Assembly: GCA_943332615.1 (NCBI GenBank)
Contig: CALQQB010000046.1
Span: forward strand, 1 to 36,345
Length of the DNA: 36,345 nt
Direction of reading: 5' to 3'
DNA from: Phenylobacterium deserti
GTDB taxonomy: Bacteria; Pseudomonadota; Alphaproteobacteria; Caulobacterales; Caulobacteraceae
Below are positions 6,839-15,988 of the stretch, piece after piece (position 1 is the stretch's first letter; each line of letters starts with the position of its first letter). Under the pieces are notes generated by a model. It was not told the DNA's origin. It searched no databases and saw nothing but the letters and a program-made list of their open reading frames with translations. A program made the translations under genes and the position numbers.

Positions 6839-8131
6839 ATGGAGCGCCGGGCCTTGCAGTTCCTTCGATCCCTGAGCGTCCAGGTGCTGATCGGCCTCGC
6901 GCTCGGCCTCACCGTGGGCGCGGTCGTGGCGGCCCATGGCGGGCCGGGCGGCGCACGCGTCATCGAGGGCGTCGAGGCGGTGGGCGGCCTCTGGCTCAAT
7001 GCTTTGCGGATGACCGTCGTGCCGCTGATCTTCGCGGTGCTGGTGAGCGGCATCGCCCAGGTATCGGACGCAGCGGCGACTGGGCGGATGGCGGTGCGCG
7101 CGGTGCTCTGGTTCCTGGTCCTGCTGCTGGTGTCGGGTGCTGTCTCTGTCGTGCTGATCAACGGCCTGCTCGGCGTCTGGCCGGTGGGCGAGGCAGCCTC
7201 TGCGGCCCTGCGGGCCGGCGCCCAGGCGCCGCCGGTCGGCACCCCGGTCGCCCCCGACTTCGCCGCCTGGGTGAGGACGCTGGCCCCCGCCAACCCGATC
7301 AAGGCCGCCGCCGAGGACGCGATCCTGCCGGTGGTGGTGTTCGCGGTGTTCACGGGCTTTGCGCTCACCCGCCTGCCGGACGGCCGGGGCCGGGTGCTGC
7401 TGGAGGTGTTTCAGGCGCTGGGCGACGCGATGATCGTCATCGTCCGCTGGGTGCTGCTGGCGGCGCCGCTGGGCGTGTTCGCCCTGGGCCTGGGCGTGGG
7501 CCTGCGCGCCGGGGCCAGCGCGGCCGGGGTGCTGGGCCACTACATCGTCGTCGCCTCGTCGGCCGGCATCGCGATGGCCGCGATCGCCTATGTGCTGGCG
7601 GTGACGGTCGGGCGGGCGCCGTTGGGCCGCTGGGCGCAGGCGACCTCGCCGGTGCTGGTGGCCGCCTTTGCCACCCAGTCGTCCCTGGCCTGCCTGCCGG
7701 CGATGATCGAGCGGTCGCGCGACGACCTGGGCGTCCCGGCACGGGTCGCCAACCTGGTGCTGCCCCTGGCGGTGGCGGTGTTCCGGATGACCAGCCCGGC
7801 GGTGAACCTGTCGGTCTGCATCTTCGTGGCCCACATCTACGGCCTGCACCCGTCCGTCCTGCAGTACGTGGGCGGAGTGTTCGTGGCCCTGGCGGTCAGC
7901 GTCGGCTCGGTGGGCCTGCCGGGCCAGGTCAGCTTCATCGTCAGCGTGGCCCCGATCTGCCTGGCGCTGGGTCTGCCGATCGACCTGCTGCCGATCCTGC
8001 TGGCGGTGGAGGTGGCGCCCGACATCTTCCGCACCCTGGGCAATGTCACCGGCGACATGGCGGTGACCCAGATCGTGGCCCGTAGCGAGCCGTCCGAACT
8101 CCCCCTCCAAACGGCGGCTAGCCAAGCTTGA
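6839..8131 (+). CDS. DAACS-family transporter with a divergent TM7 motif
   Basis: About 430 residues, with the hydrophobic layout of dicarboxylate/amino acid:cation symporters (GltP/DctA family): an early TM block (LIGLALGLTVG), LRMTVVPLIFAVLVSGI, and the two re-entrant hairpins. HP1 carries TQSSLACLP and HP2 carries VGSVGLPG. TM8 keeps the D, R, N and D ligand positions (PDIFRTLGNVTGD). The TM7 NMDGT sodium and aspartate motif is replaced by FRMTS (7781-7795), so the usual sodium coupling may be changed or lost. The ATG at 6839 begins right before the conserved N-terminal helix; an upstream start at 6761 would add 26 unlikely residues and overlap the repeat region. The stop shares bases with the frame of the following thioesterase-like gene. 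Confidence 0.85.
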   Translation: MERRALQFLRSLSVQVLIGLALGLTVGAVVAAHGGPGGARVIEGVEAVGGLWLNALRMTVVPLIFAVLVSGIAQVSDAAATGRMAVRAVLWFLVLLLVSGAVSVVLINGLLGVWPVGEAASAALRAGAQAPPVGTPVAPDFAAWVRTLAPANPIKAAAEDAILPVVVFAVFTGFALTRLPDGRGRVLLEVFQALGDAMIVIVRWVLLAAPLGVFALGLGVGLRAGASAAGVLGHYIVVASSAGIAMAAIAYVLAVTVGRAPLGRWAQATSPVLVAAFATQSSLACLPAMIERSRDDLGVPARVANLVLPLAVAVFRMTSPAVNLSVCIFVAHIYGLHPSVLQYVGGVFVALAVSVGSVGLPGQVSFIVSVAPICLALGLPIDLLPILLAVEVAPDIFRTLGNVTGDMAVTQIVARSEPSELPLQTAASQA

Positions 8132-8157
8132 CCGACTCCGGCAGGTTCGCGCCCGCC

Positions 8158-8928
8158 ATGACCAACGAACCCTTCTTTCGAAAAGACGGCGACCTGTTCG
8201 TCCCCACTCGCGCCGGCGTCGGCCCCTGGGACCCCAACTCCCTGCATGGGCGGGTGATCATCGGCCTGCTGGGCGCCGAGATCGAGCGCCAGCACGGCGG
8301 GCCCGACTACATGCCGGCCCGGCTCAGCGTCGATATGTACAAGCTGCCCGACCTGTCGCCGGTCGAGGTGGTGACCCGCGTGGTCAAGGACGGCTACCGG
8401 CTCAAGGTCATCGACGCGGAGTTCATCTCCGGCGGTGTCAGCGCCGGCCGCGCCACCTGCCAGCTGCTGCGCCGTACCGAGAACGCCGAGGGTACGGTCT
8501 GGCAGCGCGAACCCTGGGCCGCGCCGGCCCCCACCGACGTCCCGCCGCCGGCGCAACGTGCGCTAGGGGGCATGTGGGACCTGCGGCCGTTCCTCGGCGA
8601 ATTCCGCGGCAAGGGCCCGCGCAAGGCGTGGATGGCCGAGGTGCGCGAGCTGGTCGAGGGGACGCCCTGGACCCCCTTCAGCCGCGTCGCCGTGGCCGCC
8701 GACTTTTGCAGCCCCTTCGCCAACGGCAGCGAGCAGGGCCTTGGCTACATCAACACCGACGTGACGGTGTACCTGCACCGTGAGCCGGTCACAGAGTGGA
8801 TCGGCTTCGAGACCCTGACCCACGGGGCGACGGACGGCGTCGCAGTCGCCGACTGCCTGTTGCACGACGAGCGGGGATTCATCGGCATGGCCAGCTGCAC
8901 GGCGCTGGCGCAAAAGCGAAAGCTGTAG
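8158..8928 (+). CDS. Thioesterase-fold protein (TesB-like, 4HBT_3 type)
   Basis: A 256-residue protein with the double hotdog layout of TesB-like acyl-CoA thioesterases: an N-terminal half with LHGRVIIGLLGAEIER and ARLSVDMYKL, and a C-terminal half ending in GFIGMASCTALAQ. Mid-protein residues (RVAVAADFCSPFANG, INTDVTVYLHREP) match the second hotdog domain. Such proteins hydrolyse or bind acyl-CoA thioesters; I cannot see enough to confirm catalysis. The ATG at 8158 lies 26 bases after the transporter stop with no clear ribosome site; a TTG at 8128 overlapping that stop is an alternative. Probably co-transcribed with the transporter upstream. Confidence 0.75.
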   Translation: MTNEPFFRKDGDLFVPTRAGVGPWDPNSLHGRVIIGLLGAEIERQHGGPDYMPARLSVDMYKLPDLSPVEVVTRVVKDGYRLKVIDAEFISGGVSAGRATCQLLRRTENAEGTVWQREPWAAPAPTDVPPPAQRALGGMWDLRPFLGEFRGKGPRKAWMAEVRELVEGTPWTPFSRVAVAADFCSPFANGSEQGLGYINTDVTVYLHREPVTEWIGFETLTHGATDGVAVADCLLHDERGFIGMASCTALAQKRKL

Positions 8929-8975
8929 GCAAGTTGTCCCGAAGGGCCGCGAAACAGGTCCAAAGGGAGGCGTGC

Positions 8976-10391
8976 ATGATGATCCTCAAGCTGCTGAGCG
9001 CGGCGGCGGCGGCTTTGATCCTGGTCTCGGCTCCGGCCCAGGCGAAGGGCCCGAACGCGCTCGACGCCTACGTGGCCAAGCCCGATCCCAGCTATGGCTG
9101 GAAGGTGGTGGCGACCCAGAAGGGCGAAGGGTTTCGCAGCGCGGTGCTGGAGTTGACCAGCCAGACCTGGACGGCGCCGAAGGACGTCGACGCCACCGTC
9201 TGGAAGCACTGGTTGACGGTCATCATCCCCGACAACCTCAGCCACAAGGACGCCTTCCTCTATATCACCGGCGGCGAAAAGGGCGATCCTGCGCCCGCGA
9301 AGCCGGCCGAGCGTTTCGCGAAGCTGGCCACCGACACCGGCTCGGTGGTGGCCGAGCTGGACGACGTGCCGAACCAGCCCCTCACCTTCGGCGACGACCC
9401 CCTCCACAAGGCCCGCGTCGAAGACGAGATCATCGCCTACCTGCAGGCCCGCTACATCCGGACCCAAGACCCCAACCAGTTGCTGCGCCTTCCGATGGTG
9501 AAGAGCGGTACGGCGGCCATGACGGCCGTGCAGGAGTTCATGGCGTCGGAGGCCGGCGGCAAGACCCGCATCGACGGCTTCGTTGTCGCCGGCGGCTCCA
9601 AGCGCGGCTGGACCACGTGGCTGGTGGGCGCGGTCGACAAGCGTGTCATCGGCATCGTGCCGATCGTGATCAACGTCCTGAACGCCAACGCCACCACGAT
9701 TCACCACTGGCGGGCCATGGGCTACTTCTCGCCGGCCTTGCAGGACTATATCGACGCCGGACTCATTCCCGGTCAGGTCGGCAAGCCCGGACTGGACGGC
9801 GTCAACCTCATTGAGGACCCGCTGAACTACCAGGACCGAGCCACGATGAAGATCCCGAAGTACGTGATCAACGCCGTCGGCGATGAGTATTTTCCGCCCG
9901 ACAACACCCGCTACGGCTATGCCAGGGTCGCCGATCCAAAGCGGCTGCGGATGATCCCCAACTCCAAACATTCGACCGCCGGCACGGACATCATGGACAG
10001 CATCACCGCCTTCCATGACGCGGTGATCAATCACCGGCCGATCCCGACCTATTCGTGGCGCGTCCGCGATGACGGCTCGGTTGTGGTGAAGCCGGGCAGC
10101 CGGGCCGCCGAGGTGCGCCTGTGGCAGGCGACGAACCCGAAGGCTCGTGACTTCCGCGTCGACACCATCGGCAAGGCCTTCACGGCCGAAACGCTCTCCA
10201 TGCGTCGGGACGGCAGCTACGTGGCCACTGCCCCAAAGCCCGCGAGCGGCTACACGGCCTGGTTCGTCGAGATCACCGAGCCGGGCGGCGGCAAGTATCC
10301 GTTCAAGTTCACCACCGAGGTCTATGTGACGCCCGACGTGCTCCCCTACCGCTGGGAAGACGCCAAACCGATCACCCGACCGGCGGAGTAG
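8976..10391 (+). CDS. Secreted PhoPQ-activated pathogenicity-related protein (PqaA type)
   Basis: A 471-residue exported alpha/beta hydrolase-like protein. Signal peptide about 1-23 (LILVSAPAQA). Family blocks: YVAKPDPSYGWKV near the start, TWKHW-type segment (VWKHWLTVIIPD), a nucleophile elbow with serine in GGSKRGWTTW, and a late NAVGDEYFPPDN carrying the acid, followed by SKHST with a histidine. These would make the Ser-Asp-His set. PqaA in Salmonella is PhoP-regulated and linked to peptide resistance; the substrate is unknown. GGGAGG sits 5 bases before the ATG at 8976 (a second ATG follows at once). It follows the thioesterase gene by 47 bases. Confidence 0.85.
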   Translation: MMILKLLSAAAAALILVSAPAQAKGPNALDAYVAKPDPSYGWKVVATQKGEGFRSAVLELTSQTWTAPKDVDATVWKHWLTVIIPDNLSHKDAFLYITGGEKGDPAPAKPAERFAKLATDTGSVVAELDDVPNQPLTFGDDPLHKARVEDEIIAYLQARYIRTQDPNQLLRLPMVKSGTAAMTAVQEFMASEAGGKTRIDGFVVAGGSKRGWTTWLVGAVDKRVIGIVPIVINVLNANATTIHHWRAMGYFSPALQDYIDAGLIPGQVGKPGLDGVNLIEDPLNYQDRATMKIPKYVINAVGDEYFPPDNTRYGYARVADPKRLRMIPNSKHSTAGTDIMDSITAFHDAVINHRPIPTYSWRVRDDGSVVVKPGSRAAEVRLWQATNPKARDFRVDTIGKAFTAETLSMRRDGSYVATAPKPASGYTAWFVEITEPGGGKYPFKFTTEVYVTPDVLPYRWEDAKPITRPAE

Positions 10392-10456
10392 GCGCGCGGC
10401 CGGCTTTGTGGCGCGCGGCTGTTTCGCGAAGCGGCGGGCTCGCCTATGTCGAAGGC

Positions 10457-11617
10457 ATGTCGTTCCCGCCGCTCGCCCGCCCGGAAGTTCTGGATCTCCG
10501 AAGATCCAAGATCCGCGAAGTGGCGAATGCCGGCCTGGGCCGGGATGACGTCCTGGCCTTCTGGTTCGGCGAATCCGACCAGCCGACGCCCGACTTCATC
10601 CGCGAGCCGGCGGCCCGGGCCCTGCTGGAGGGGCGCACCTACTACACCCACAATCTGGGCCGCGCCGATCTGCGCGATTCGCTCTCGGCCTATCTGACGC
10701 GCCTGCACGGGACGCCATTCGGCGCCGAAAGGCTGGCCATCGTCAGCGCCGGCATAAATGCGGTCCAGCTCGCCGCCCAGGCGGTGATCTCGCCGGGCGA
10801 CCGCGCCGTGGTGGTCGGCCCGATCTGGCCCAACATGCCGGAGATCCCGAGGATCCTGTCGGCGCGGGTGGAGATGATCCCCCTGGAGTCCGCCCAGGGC
10901 CGATGGCACCTGGACCTTGATCGGCTGATGGACGCCCTGACCCCCGACACCCGGCTGCTGATCCTCAACTCACCCAACAACCCGACCGGCTGGATGCTGC
11001 CGGAGGCCGACCGGGCGGCGATCCTCGAGCGCTGTCGCAAACACGGGACCTGGCTGCTCTGCGACGACGTCTATGAACGCCTGACCTTCGACCGGCCGTC
11101 CGCCCCGTCGTTCCTGCCGCTGGCGACCGATGAGGACCGCGTCATCGGCATCAACAGCTTTTCCAAGGCCTGGCGCATGACCGGCTGGCGGCTGGGCTGG
11201 ATGGTCGTGCCCCCGGCGCTGCTCGAGTCGATCGGGGTGCTGATCGAGTACAACACCTCCTGCGCCCCGGACTTCATCCAGGAAGGCGCCAAGGCGGCGC
11301 TCGACCATGGCGAGCCCTATGTGGCGACCGTCCGGGCGGAGTTGATCGCCGGGCGGGAACAGGTGCTGGCGGGACTGCGCGCTATCCCGGGCATCGACGC
11401 GCCCAGCCCGGACGGCGGATTCTACGCCTTCTTCCGGGTCGAGGGCTGCACGGACAGCGTCCAGCTCTGCAAGGACCTGATCGGAGATGTCGGCCTCGGC
11501 CTGGCCCCCGGCGCCGCCTTTGGTCCGGAAGGCGAGGGTTGGCTACGCTGGTGCTTCGCCGCGAAGCCGGAGAAGAACGCCGCCGGGCTGGCGCGCCTGG
11601 CCGCGTACCTGAAATAG
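10457..11617 (+). CDS. PLP-dependent aminotransferase, class I/II
   Basis: A 386-residue fold-type I aminotransferase. Seen: the N-terminal YYTHNLGRADLRDSL substrate block, NSPNNPTGW, the CDDVYERL strand with the pyridine-binding aspartate, the PLP lysine in NSFSKAWRMTGWRLGW, and the C-terminal arginine block near WLRWCFA. Substrate cannot be fixed by eye; aspartate/aromatic aminotransferases and related lyases share these motifs. The ATG at 10457 has GAAGG immediately upstream; the open frame extends to 10406 without better support. It ends with TAG, directly followed by the CTA stop of the opposite-strand gene, so the two genes abut with no gap (TAGCTA). Confidence 0.92.
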   Translation: MSFPPLARPEVLDLRRSKIREVANAGLGRDDVLAFWFGESDQPTPDFIREPAARALLEGRTYYTHNLGRADLRDSLSAYLTRLHGTPFGAERLAIVSAGINAVQLAAQAVISPGDRAVVVGPIWPNMPEIPRILSARVEMIPLESAQGRWHLDLDRLMDALTPDTRLLILNSPNNPTGWMLPEADRAAILERCRKHGTWLLCDDVYERLTFDRPSAPSFLPLATDEDRVIGINSFSKAWRMTGWRLGWMVVPPALLESIGVLIEYNTSCAPDFIQEGAKAALDHGEPYVATVRAELIAGREQVLAGLRAIPGIDAPSPDGGFYAFFRVEGCTDSVQLCKDLIGDVGLGLAPGAAFGPEGEGWLRWCFAAKPEKNAAGLARLAAYLK

Positions 11618-12217
11618 CTAGCGCTGCGCGGGCGGCTCCACCTTCGCCGTGCTCTCGGCGGGCGGGGCCTCAGTCGCGGTCTCGTCGGTGGCCGAGGGCG
11701 GCGGCGCTTTCGGCGTGTTGGCGCGCAGCGTGGCGCCCATCAGCTTCGAGCGCGCCTCCAGGCTGGCCGCCACCGTGTCGCAGCGGGCCGGCAGCGCCCA
11801 GCTCATCCACTCCTGGGCCTTGCGCGCCTTGGAGACCTCCGGGCCGGTGTTCCAGGTGAGGCGGCCCTGGCGCACGGCGTTGCCGCCCACGGCGTTGATC
11901 GGCCGCACGGAGGCCTTCTCGGCGGCGGTCAGCGCGGCCTGGAACGTCTTCAGCTTGTCGCGCCCGTCCTTCTGCATGTCGGCATAGACCTTCAGGTCGT
12001 CCTCCAGGCGGGTGCCGGGCTTGCGGAACTGGCTCTCGATGCGGGTCACCTCCGGCATCACCTCGTCATGCAGGTCGAGGTAGCCGCGCAGGGACCCGTA
12101 GCACCAGGCCACGAACGGATAGTCCTGCGTGGGCGCGCCGTTGGGGATGCGGTCCTCTGCGGGCGCCGCGTCGGGCTGTTGGGCGAAGAGGGCGAGGGCG
12201 ATCGCAAACGGGGTCAT
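11618..12217 (-). CDS. Exported hypothetical protein
   Basis: 199 residues with a short signal-like N-terminus (MTPFAIALALFAQQPDAAPA). The mature part is helical and charged, with two cysteines (AWCYGSL, ARCDTV) and the segment RLTWNTGPEVSKARKAQEW. The last 35 residues are Ala/Pro/Thr-rich and probably disordered. I recall similar proteins as conserved hypotheticals in Caulobacterales but know no function. It converges with the aminotransferase gene with no spacer and lies downstream of the oxoprolinase, from which it is read divergently only in position: both are on the minus strand, this one 42 bases after the oxoprolinase end, so a shared transcript is possible. Confidence 0.7.
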   Translation of the reverse strand: MTPFAIALALFAQQPDAAPAEDRIPNGAPTQDYPFVAWCYGSLRGYLDLHDEVMPEVTRIESQFRKPGTRLEDDLKVYADMQKDGRDKLKTFQAALTAAEKASVRPINAVGGNAVRQGRLTWNTGPEVSKARKAQEWMSWALPARCDTVAASLEARSKLMGATLRANTPKAPPPSATDETATEAPPAESTAKVEPPAQR

Positions 12218-12259
12218 GGGCGCCTTGTGCGTGATGATTCTGGCCGCTTTGCGCCGGAT

Positions 12260-15200
12260 CTAGACGACGGGGCCGAACCCGCCACCCCCGGGGGTCTCGA
12301 TCTCGATCACGTCGCCAAGCTCCACCTTAACGGAGAAGCAGCCTGGAAGTTCACTAGCCGCGCCTGAAGCCGCGATCAAACCCTGCCGGCCGGGCTTTCC
12401 GGGGCCGCCGCCGGCCAGCCCCTGCGGCGCATGTTCGCGACGCGAGGACAGCAACGCGGCCTCCATCGGCGCCAGGAACCGGATGCGCCGGATAGCCCCG
12501 TCGCCGCCGCGATGCGCGCCCGCGCCGCCCGAGCCGTGGCGGACGCGGAACGCCTCGACCCGCACCGGGAACCGCCGCTCCAGGATCTCGGGATCGGTCA
12601 GCCGGGAGTTGGTCATGTGGATCTGGACGGCGCTGGCGCCGTCGGCGGTGGCGGTGGCGCCGGCCCCGCCGCAGATGGTCTCGTAATACTGCCGGTCCTC
12701 GTCGCCAAAGGTGAAGTTGTTCATCGTGCCCTGGCCGTTGGCCATGACGCCCAGCGCCGCATAGAGCGCGTCGACCACGTGCTGGCTGGTCTCGACATTA
12801 CCCGCCACCACGGCGGCCGGCGGGTAGGGCGCCAGCATCGAGCCCGGCCGGGTAAGGATCTTCAGCGGTTCCAGGCAGCCGGCGTTCAGCGGGATGTCGT
12901 CGTCCACCAGGGTGCGGAACACATAGAGCGCCGCGGCATCGACGATGGCCGAGGGGCCGTTGAAGTTGCTGGCCAGCTGGTCGGCCGAGCTGGTGAAGTC
13001 CAGGGTCGCGGTCCGGGCGACAGCGTCCACCGAGGTCCGCACCACGATCTCCCCTCCGCCGTCGATCGGCGTGCGGTTGAAGCCGTCGCGGAGCCGTCCC
13101 ACGGCGCGGCGCACCGCCTCGGCGGCGTTGGCCTGGACGAAACCCATGTAGCGGGCGACCGCCTGCGCGCCATAGGCCCGGATCATCTCCGAGACCGCCG
13201 CCGCCCCCGCCTGGCAAGACGCCACCTGGGCCTTCAGGTCCGCCAAATTCCGGTCCGGCGCGCGGGCCGGCCAGCGTCCCGCGCCCAGCGCCGCCCGCGT
13301 CTCCGCCTCCAGGAATCGCCCCTCGGCCATGATCGGCAGGGCGTCCAGCATCACGCCCTCCTCGTCGATCGTGTGCGAGAACGGCGGCATCGATCCGGGC
13401 TGGATTCCGCCCACGTCGGCGTGGTGACCCCGTGCGGCGACATAGAAGCTCGCGTTCGTGACGTCGGTTTCCATGAACACCGGCATCACCACGGTGATGT
13501 CGGGCAGGTGGGTGCCGCCGGCGTAGGGGTTGTTGAGCGCGAAGGCTTGGCCCGGCTTCAGGTCAGGATGGCGGTCGCGCACGGCGCGGACGCTGGCGCC
13601 CATGCTGCCCAGGTGCACCGGCATGTGTGGCGCGTTGGCCACCAGCCCGCCGTCGGCGTCGAACAGGGCGCAGGAGAAGTCGAGCCGTTCCTTGATGTTC
13701 ACCGAGTGGGCGGTGCGTTCGAGCGCGGCGCCCATGGCTTCGGCGACGCCCATGAAGCGGCGGTTGAACAGCTCCAGGGTGACCGGGTCGGGTTTGTCCA
13801 GCGCGATGGACTTGTGGGCGGCGGCGGTTGTGCGGGTGAGGCGGATCAAGCCATCCGCCTCGGCGGTCGCGCGCCAGCCCGGCAGTAAAGCGATCTGGGT
13901 ATCGGGTCGGACAATGAGGGCGGGGCCGTCGAGGGTGGTCAGCGCATCGGCCACGACGACTGGCGCGTCACGCCAGGCGCCGAGCGCGAACATCCGAACG
14001 CTTCCTTCCTCCTCGATGGAGGAAGGGTTGGGGATGGTGGTGTGAGCAGAGGGCCGCGGTGAAGGGCTCGGTTTGGCATCGACGCCTACCTGCGCAATCT
14101 GCGTCGCCTCCGTGGCCACACCACCACCCAACCCTCCTCCATCGAGGAGGAGGGCTTGCGCTTCCGCCTCCACCGCCGCGATCAGGATGGTCCGCTGCGG
14201 CTCGACGAACCCGAACAGCCGCTGGTGGGCCGTCTCGAAAGCGGTCTTTGCGGTCGCCGCGTCGGACAGCGGAACCGGCAGCTCTGCGTCGGCGCCGTCA
14301 TAGCGCAGGCGCAACGTCCGCCGGACCTCGCCGGCTTCCGCGCCCTGGGTGGCCATGTCGATCCGGGCGAGCGCCTCGACGCCGGCCAGCACCGTCTCCG
14401 CCCGCGCCACCCCCGCCGCGTCCAGCGCCGCCTCCACACCTGCCTGCCGCAGCGCCGTCACCTGCGCCTGCCCGATGCCCCAGGCCGACAGCACGCTGCC
14501 GTATCGCGGGCACAGCACCGCCCAGACGCCCAGCGCCTCGGCCGTCTGGCATGCCACCTGGCCCGCGGCGCCGCCGAACGCCACCAGGCCGTGGTCACGG
14601 GGATCGAAGCCGCGTTCGGTGGAGATGCGGCGCACGGCCTGGGCCATCTGCTCGACGGCCACGGCGACGAAGCCCTCGGCGGCGGCCTCCACGCTCTCGG
14701 CGCCCATGGCCCGGGCCAGGACCTCAAGGCGCGCCCGGCTCGCCGCCGGGTCCAGAGCGGCGTCGCCCTCAGGCCCGAACACCGCCGGGAAGAACCGGGG
14801 GTCGAGCCGGCCCAGCACCAGGTTCGCGTCCGTCACCGCCGCCGGCCCGCCCCGGCCGTAGCAGGCCGGCCCCGGATCGGCCCCGGCGCTGGCCGGGCCG
14901 GCGCGGGCCCGCATGCCGTCGAACGCCAGGATCGAGCCGCCGCCGGCCGCTACCGTCTCCACGTCCAGCATCGGGCTGCGCAGCTTCACGCCGGCGACCT
15001 TCGCCATGTCCCGCCGCTCCAGGACGCCCGCGAACCGGCAGACGTCCGTCGATGTCCCGCCCATGTCGAAACCCAGAACGGCGGCCTCGCCCGCCTGTGC
15101 CGCCGTCCGCGCCACGCCGACCACCCCGCCGGCCGGGCCGGAGACCACCGCGTCGCGGCCCCGGAACGCCTCAGCCGCCACCAGTCCGCCCGCCGAGGTC

Positions 15201-15925
15201 ATGAAGTAGAGCGGCGCACCGGCCACCGCGTCGGCCACCCGGCGCACATAGGCCCGCAGCACCGGCGTCAGGTAGGCGTCGGCCACCGTCGTCTCCGCCC
15301 GAGGGATGAAGCGTGGCAGGGGCGAGACTTCGGAACTCAGGGCCACGAATTCGAACCCAGCGGCGTGAGCAACCTCGCCGGCGGCCTGTTCATGCGCCGG
15401 GTTCAAGTCTGCGTGCAGGAACGCGATGGCCGCCGAGGTGAAGCCCTCGGCGACAGCGGCGGCCAGCTTCGCCCGCAGCGCCTCGACCTCGAGCGCGCGC
15501 ACCACCGAGCCATCCGCCGCGAGCCGCTCTCCGACCTCCACGACGCCTGAGTACAGCGGCGGCGGCCGTTCGATGTTGAGCGCGAACAGGTCGGGGCGCG
15601 TCTGGTCGCCGATCCGCAGCGCGTCGGCGAATCCCTCGGTGGTCACGAACAGCGTCTTGGCGCCCCGCCGCTCCAGCAGCGCATTGGTGGCCACCGTCGT
15701 GCCCATCTTGATGGCCTCGACGCGCACGGCTGGGAACGACTCTCTCGGACCTGCGCCCAAGATCCGCCGCATCGCCTCAACCGCGGCGTCCTCATAGGCC
15801 CACGAGGCCGACAGCAGCTTGACTGACACCTCAACGCCATCGCCCGCGCGCCCGATCACGTCGGTGAACGTGCCGCCCCGGTCGATCCAGAAGGTGTAGC
15901 GGCCCAGGGGCGCAGGTCTGTCCAA
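12260..15925 (-). CDS. Fused hydantoinase/5-oxoprolinase (HyuA-HyuB)
   Basis: A 1221-residue ATP-dependent amidohydrolase. The N-terminal HyuA half has the actin-like ATPase motifs FWIDRGGTFTDVIGR (about 11-25) and LGFDMGGTSTDV; the HyuB half starts near residue 710 (VTLELFNRRFMGVAEAMG) and ends with ETPGGGGFG. Fused enzymes of this type open 5-oxoproline to glutamate, or cleave hydantoins, using ATP. The start is TTG at 15925, supported by GAGG 7 bases upstream. Oddity: the linker between halves, about residues 590-642, is encoded by two inverted copies of the palindromic repeat found at 6693, kept in frame. It reads as Gly-, Ser/Pro- and Glu-rich sequence, unlike any domain. The surrounding GAWRDAPV block is normal. 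Confidence 0.92.
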   Translation of the reverse strand: MDRPAPLGRYTFWIDRGGTFTDVIGRAGDGVEVSVKLLSASWAYEDAAVEAMRRILGAGPRESFPAVRVEAIKMGTTVATNALLERRGAKTLFVTTEGFADALRIGDQTRPDLFALNIERPPPLYSGVVEVGERLAADGSVVRALEVEALRAKLAAAVAEGFTSAAIAFLHADLNPAHEQAAGEVAHAAGFEFVALSSEVSPLPRFIPRAETTVADAYLTPVLRAYVRRVADAVAGAPLYFMTSAGGLVAAEAFRGRDAVVSGPAGGVVGVARTAAQAGEAAVLGFDMGGTSTDVCRFAGVLERRDMAKVAGVKLRSPMLDVETVAAGGGSILAFDGMRARAGPASAGADPGPACYGRGGPAAVTDANLVLGRLDPRFFPAVFGPEGDAALDPAASRARLEVLARAMGAESVEAAAEGFVAVAVEQMAQAVRRISTERGFDPRDHGLVAFGGAAGQVACQTAEALGVWAVLCPRYGSVLSAWGIGQAQVTALRQAGVEAALDAAGVARAETVLAGVEALARIDMATQGAEAGEVRRTLRLRYDGADAELPVPLSDAATAKTAFETAHQRLFGFVEPQRTILIAAVEAEAQALLLDGGGLGGGVATEATQIAQVGVDAKPSPSPRPSAHTTIPNPSSIEEEGSVRMFALGAWRDAPVVVADALTTLDGPALIVRPDTQIALLPGWRATAEADGLIRLTRTTAAAHKSIALDKPDPVTLELFNRRFMGVAEAMGAALERTAHSVNIKERLDFSCALFDADGGLVANAPHMPVHLGSMGASVRAVRDRHPDLKPGQAFALNNPYAGGTHLPDITVVMPVFMETDVTNASFYVAARGHHADVGGIQPGSMPPFSHTIDEEGVMLDALPIMAEGRFLEAETRAALGAGRWPARAPDRNLADLKAQVASCQAGAAAVSEMIRAYGAQAVARYMGFVQANAAEAVRRAVGRLRDGFNRTPIDGGGEIVVRTSVDAVARTATLDFTSSADQLASNFNGPSAIVDAAALYVFRTLVDDDIPLNAGCLEPLKILTRPGSMLAPYPPAAVVAGNVETSQHVVDALYAALGVMANGQGTMNNFTFGDEDRQYYETICGGAGATATADGASAVQIHMTNSRLTDPEILERRFPVRVEAFRVRHGSGGAGAHRGGDGAIRRIRFLAPMEAALLSSRREHAPQGLAGGGPGKPGRQGLIAASGAASELPGCFSVKVELGDVIEIETPGGGGFGPVV
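14004..14154. repeat. Inverted pair of palindromic repeats inside the oxoprolinase gene
   Basis: Copy 2 (14004-14027) is a hairpin with perfect 9-base arms CCTTCCTCC/GGAGGAAGG. Copy 3 (14132-14154) is the same element in opposite orientation. Their inner flanks also match: GGTGGTGTG at 14036-14044 pairs with CACACCACC at 14116-14124. The unit therefore looks like a paired REP-type element of about 150 bases. It stays in frame with the host gene. Confidence 0.8.
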
Positions 15926-15988
15926 AACTTAACCTCAAGGTGTGATTGTCACCGACCGGCGGCGGACGTAAGGCTTGCCCATAGCGAA

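Noticed and set aside
6656..8125. Open frame of 489 codons antisense to the first DAACS transporter
   Set aside because: Gln/His/Asp/Arg-rich with no domain; it mirrors the codon pattern of the transporter gene.
11615..11620. TAGCTA shared at two convergent stops
   Set aside because: A neat abutment of two stop codons but explained by chance packing of adjacent genes; no function implied.
14059..15204. Long open frame of 381 codons antisense to the oxoprolinase gene
   Set aside because: Composition is almost only Pro, Arg, Ala and Ser, as expected from a shadow frame in GC-rich DNA; the opposite strand has a clear enzyme.
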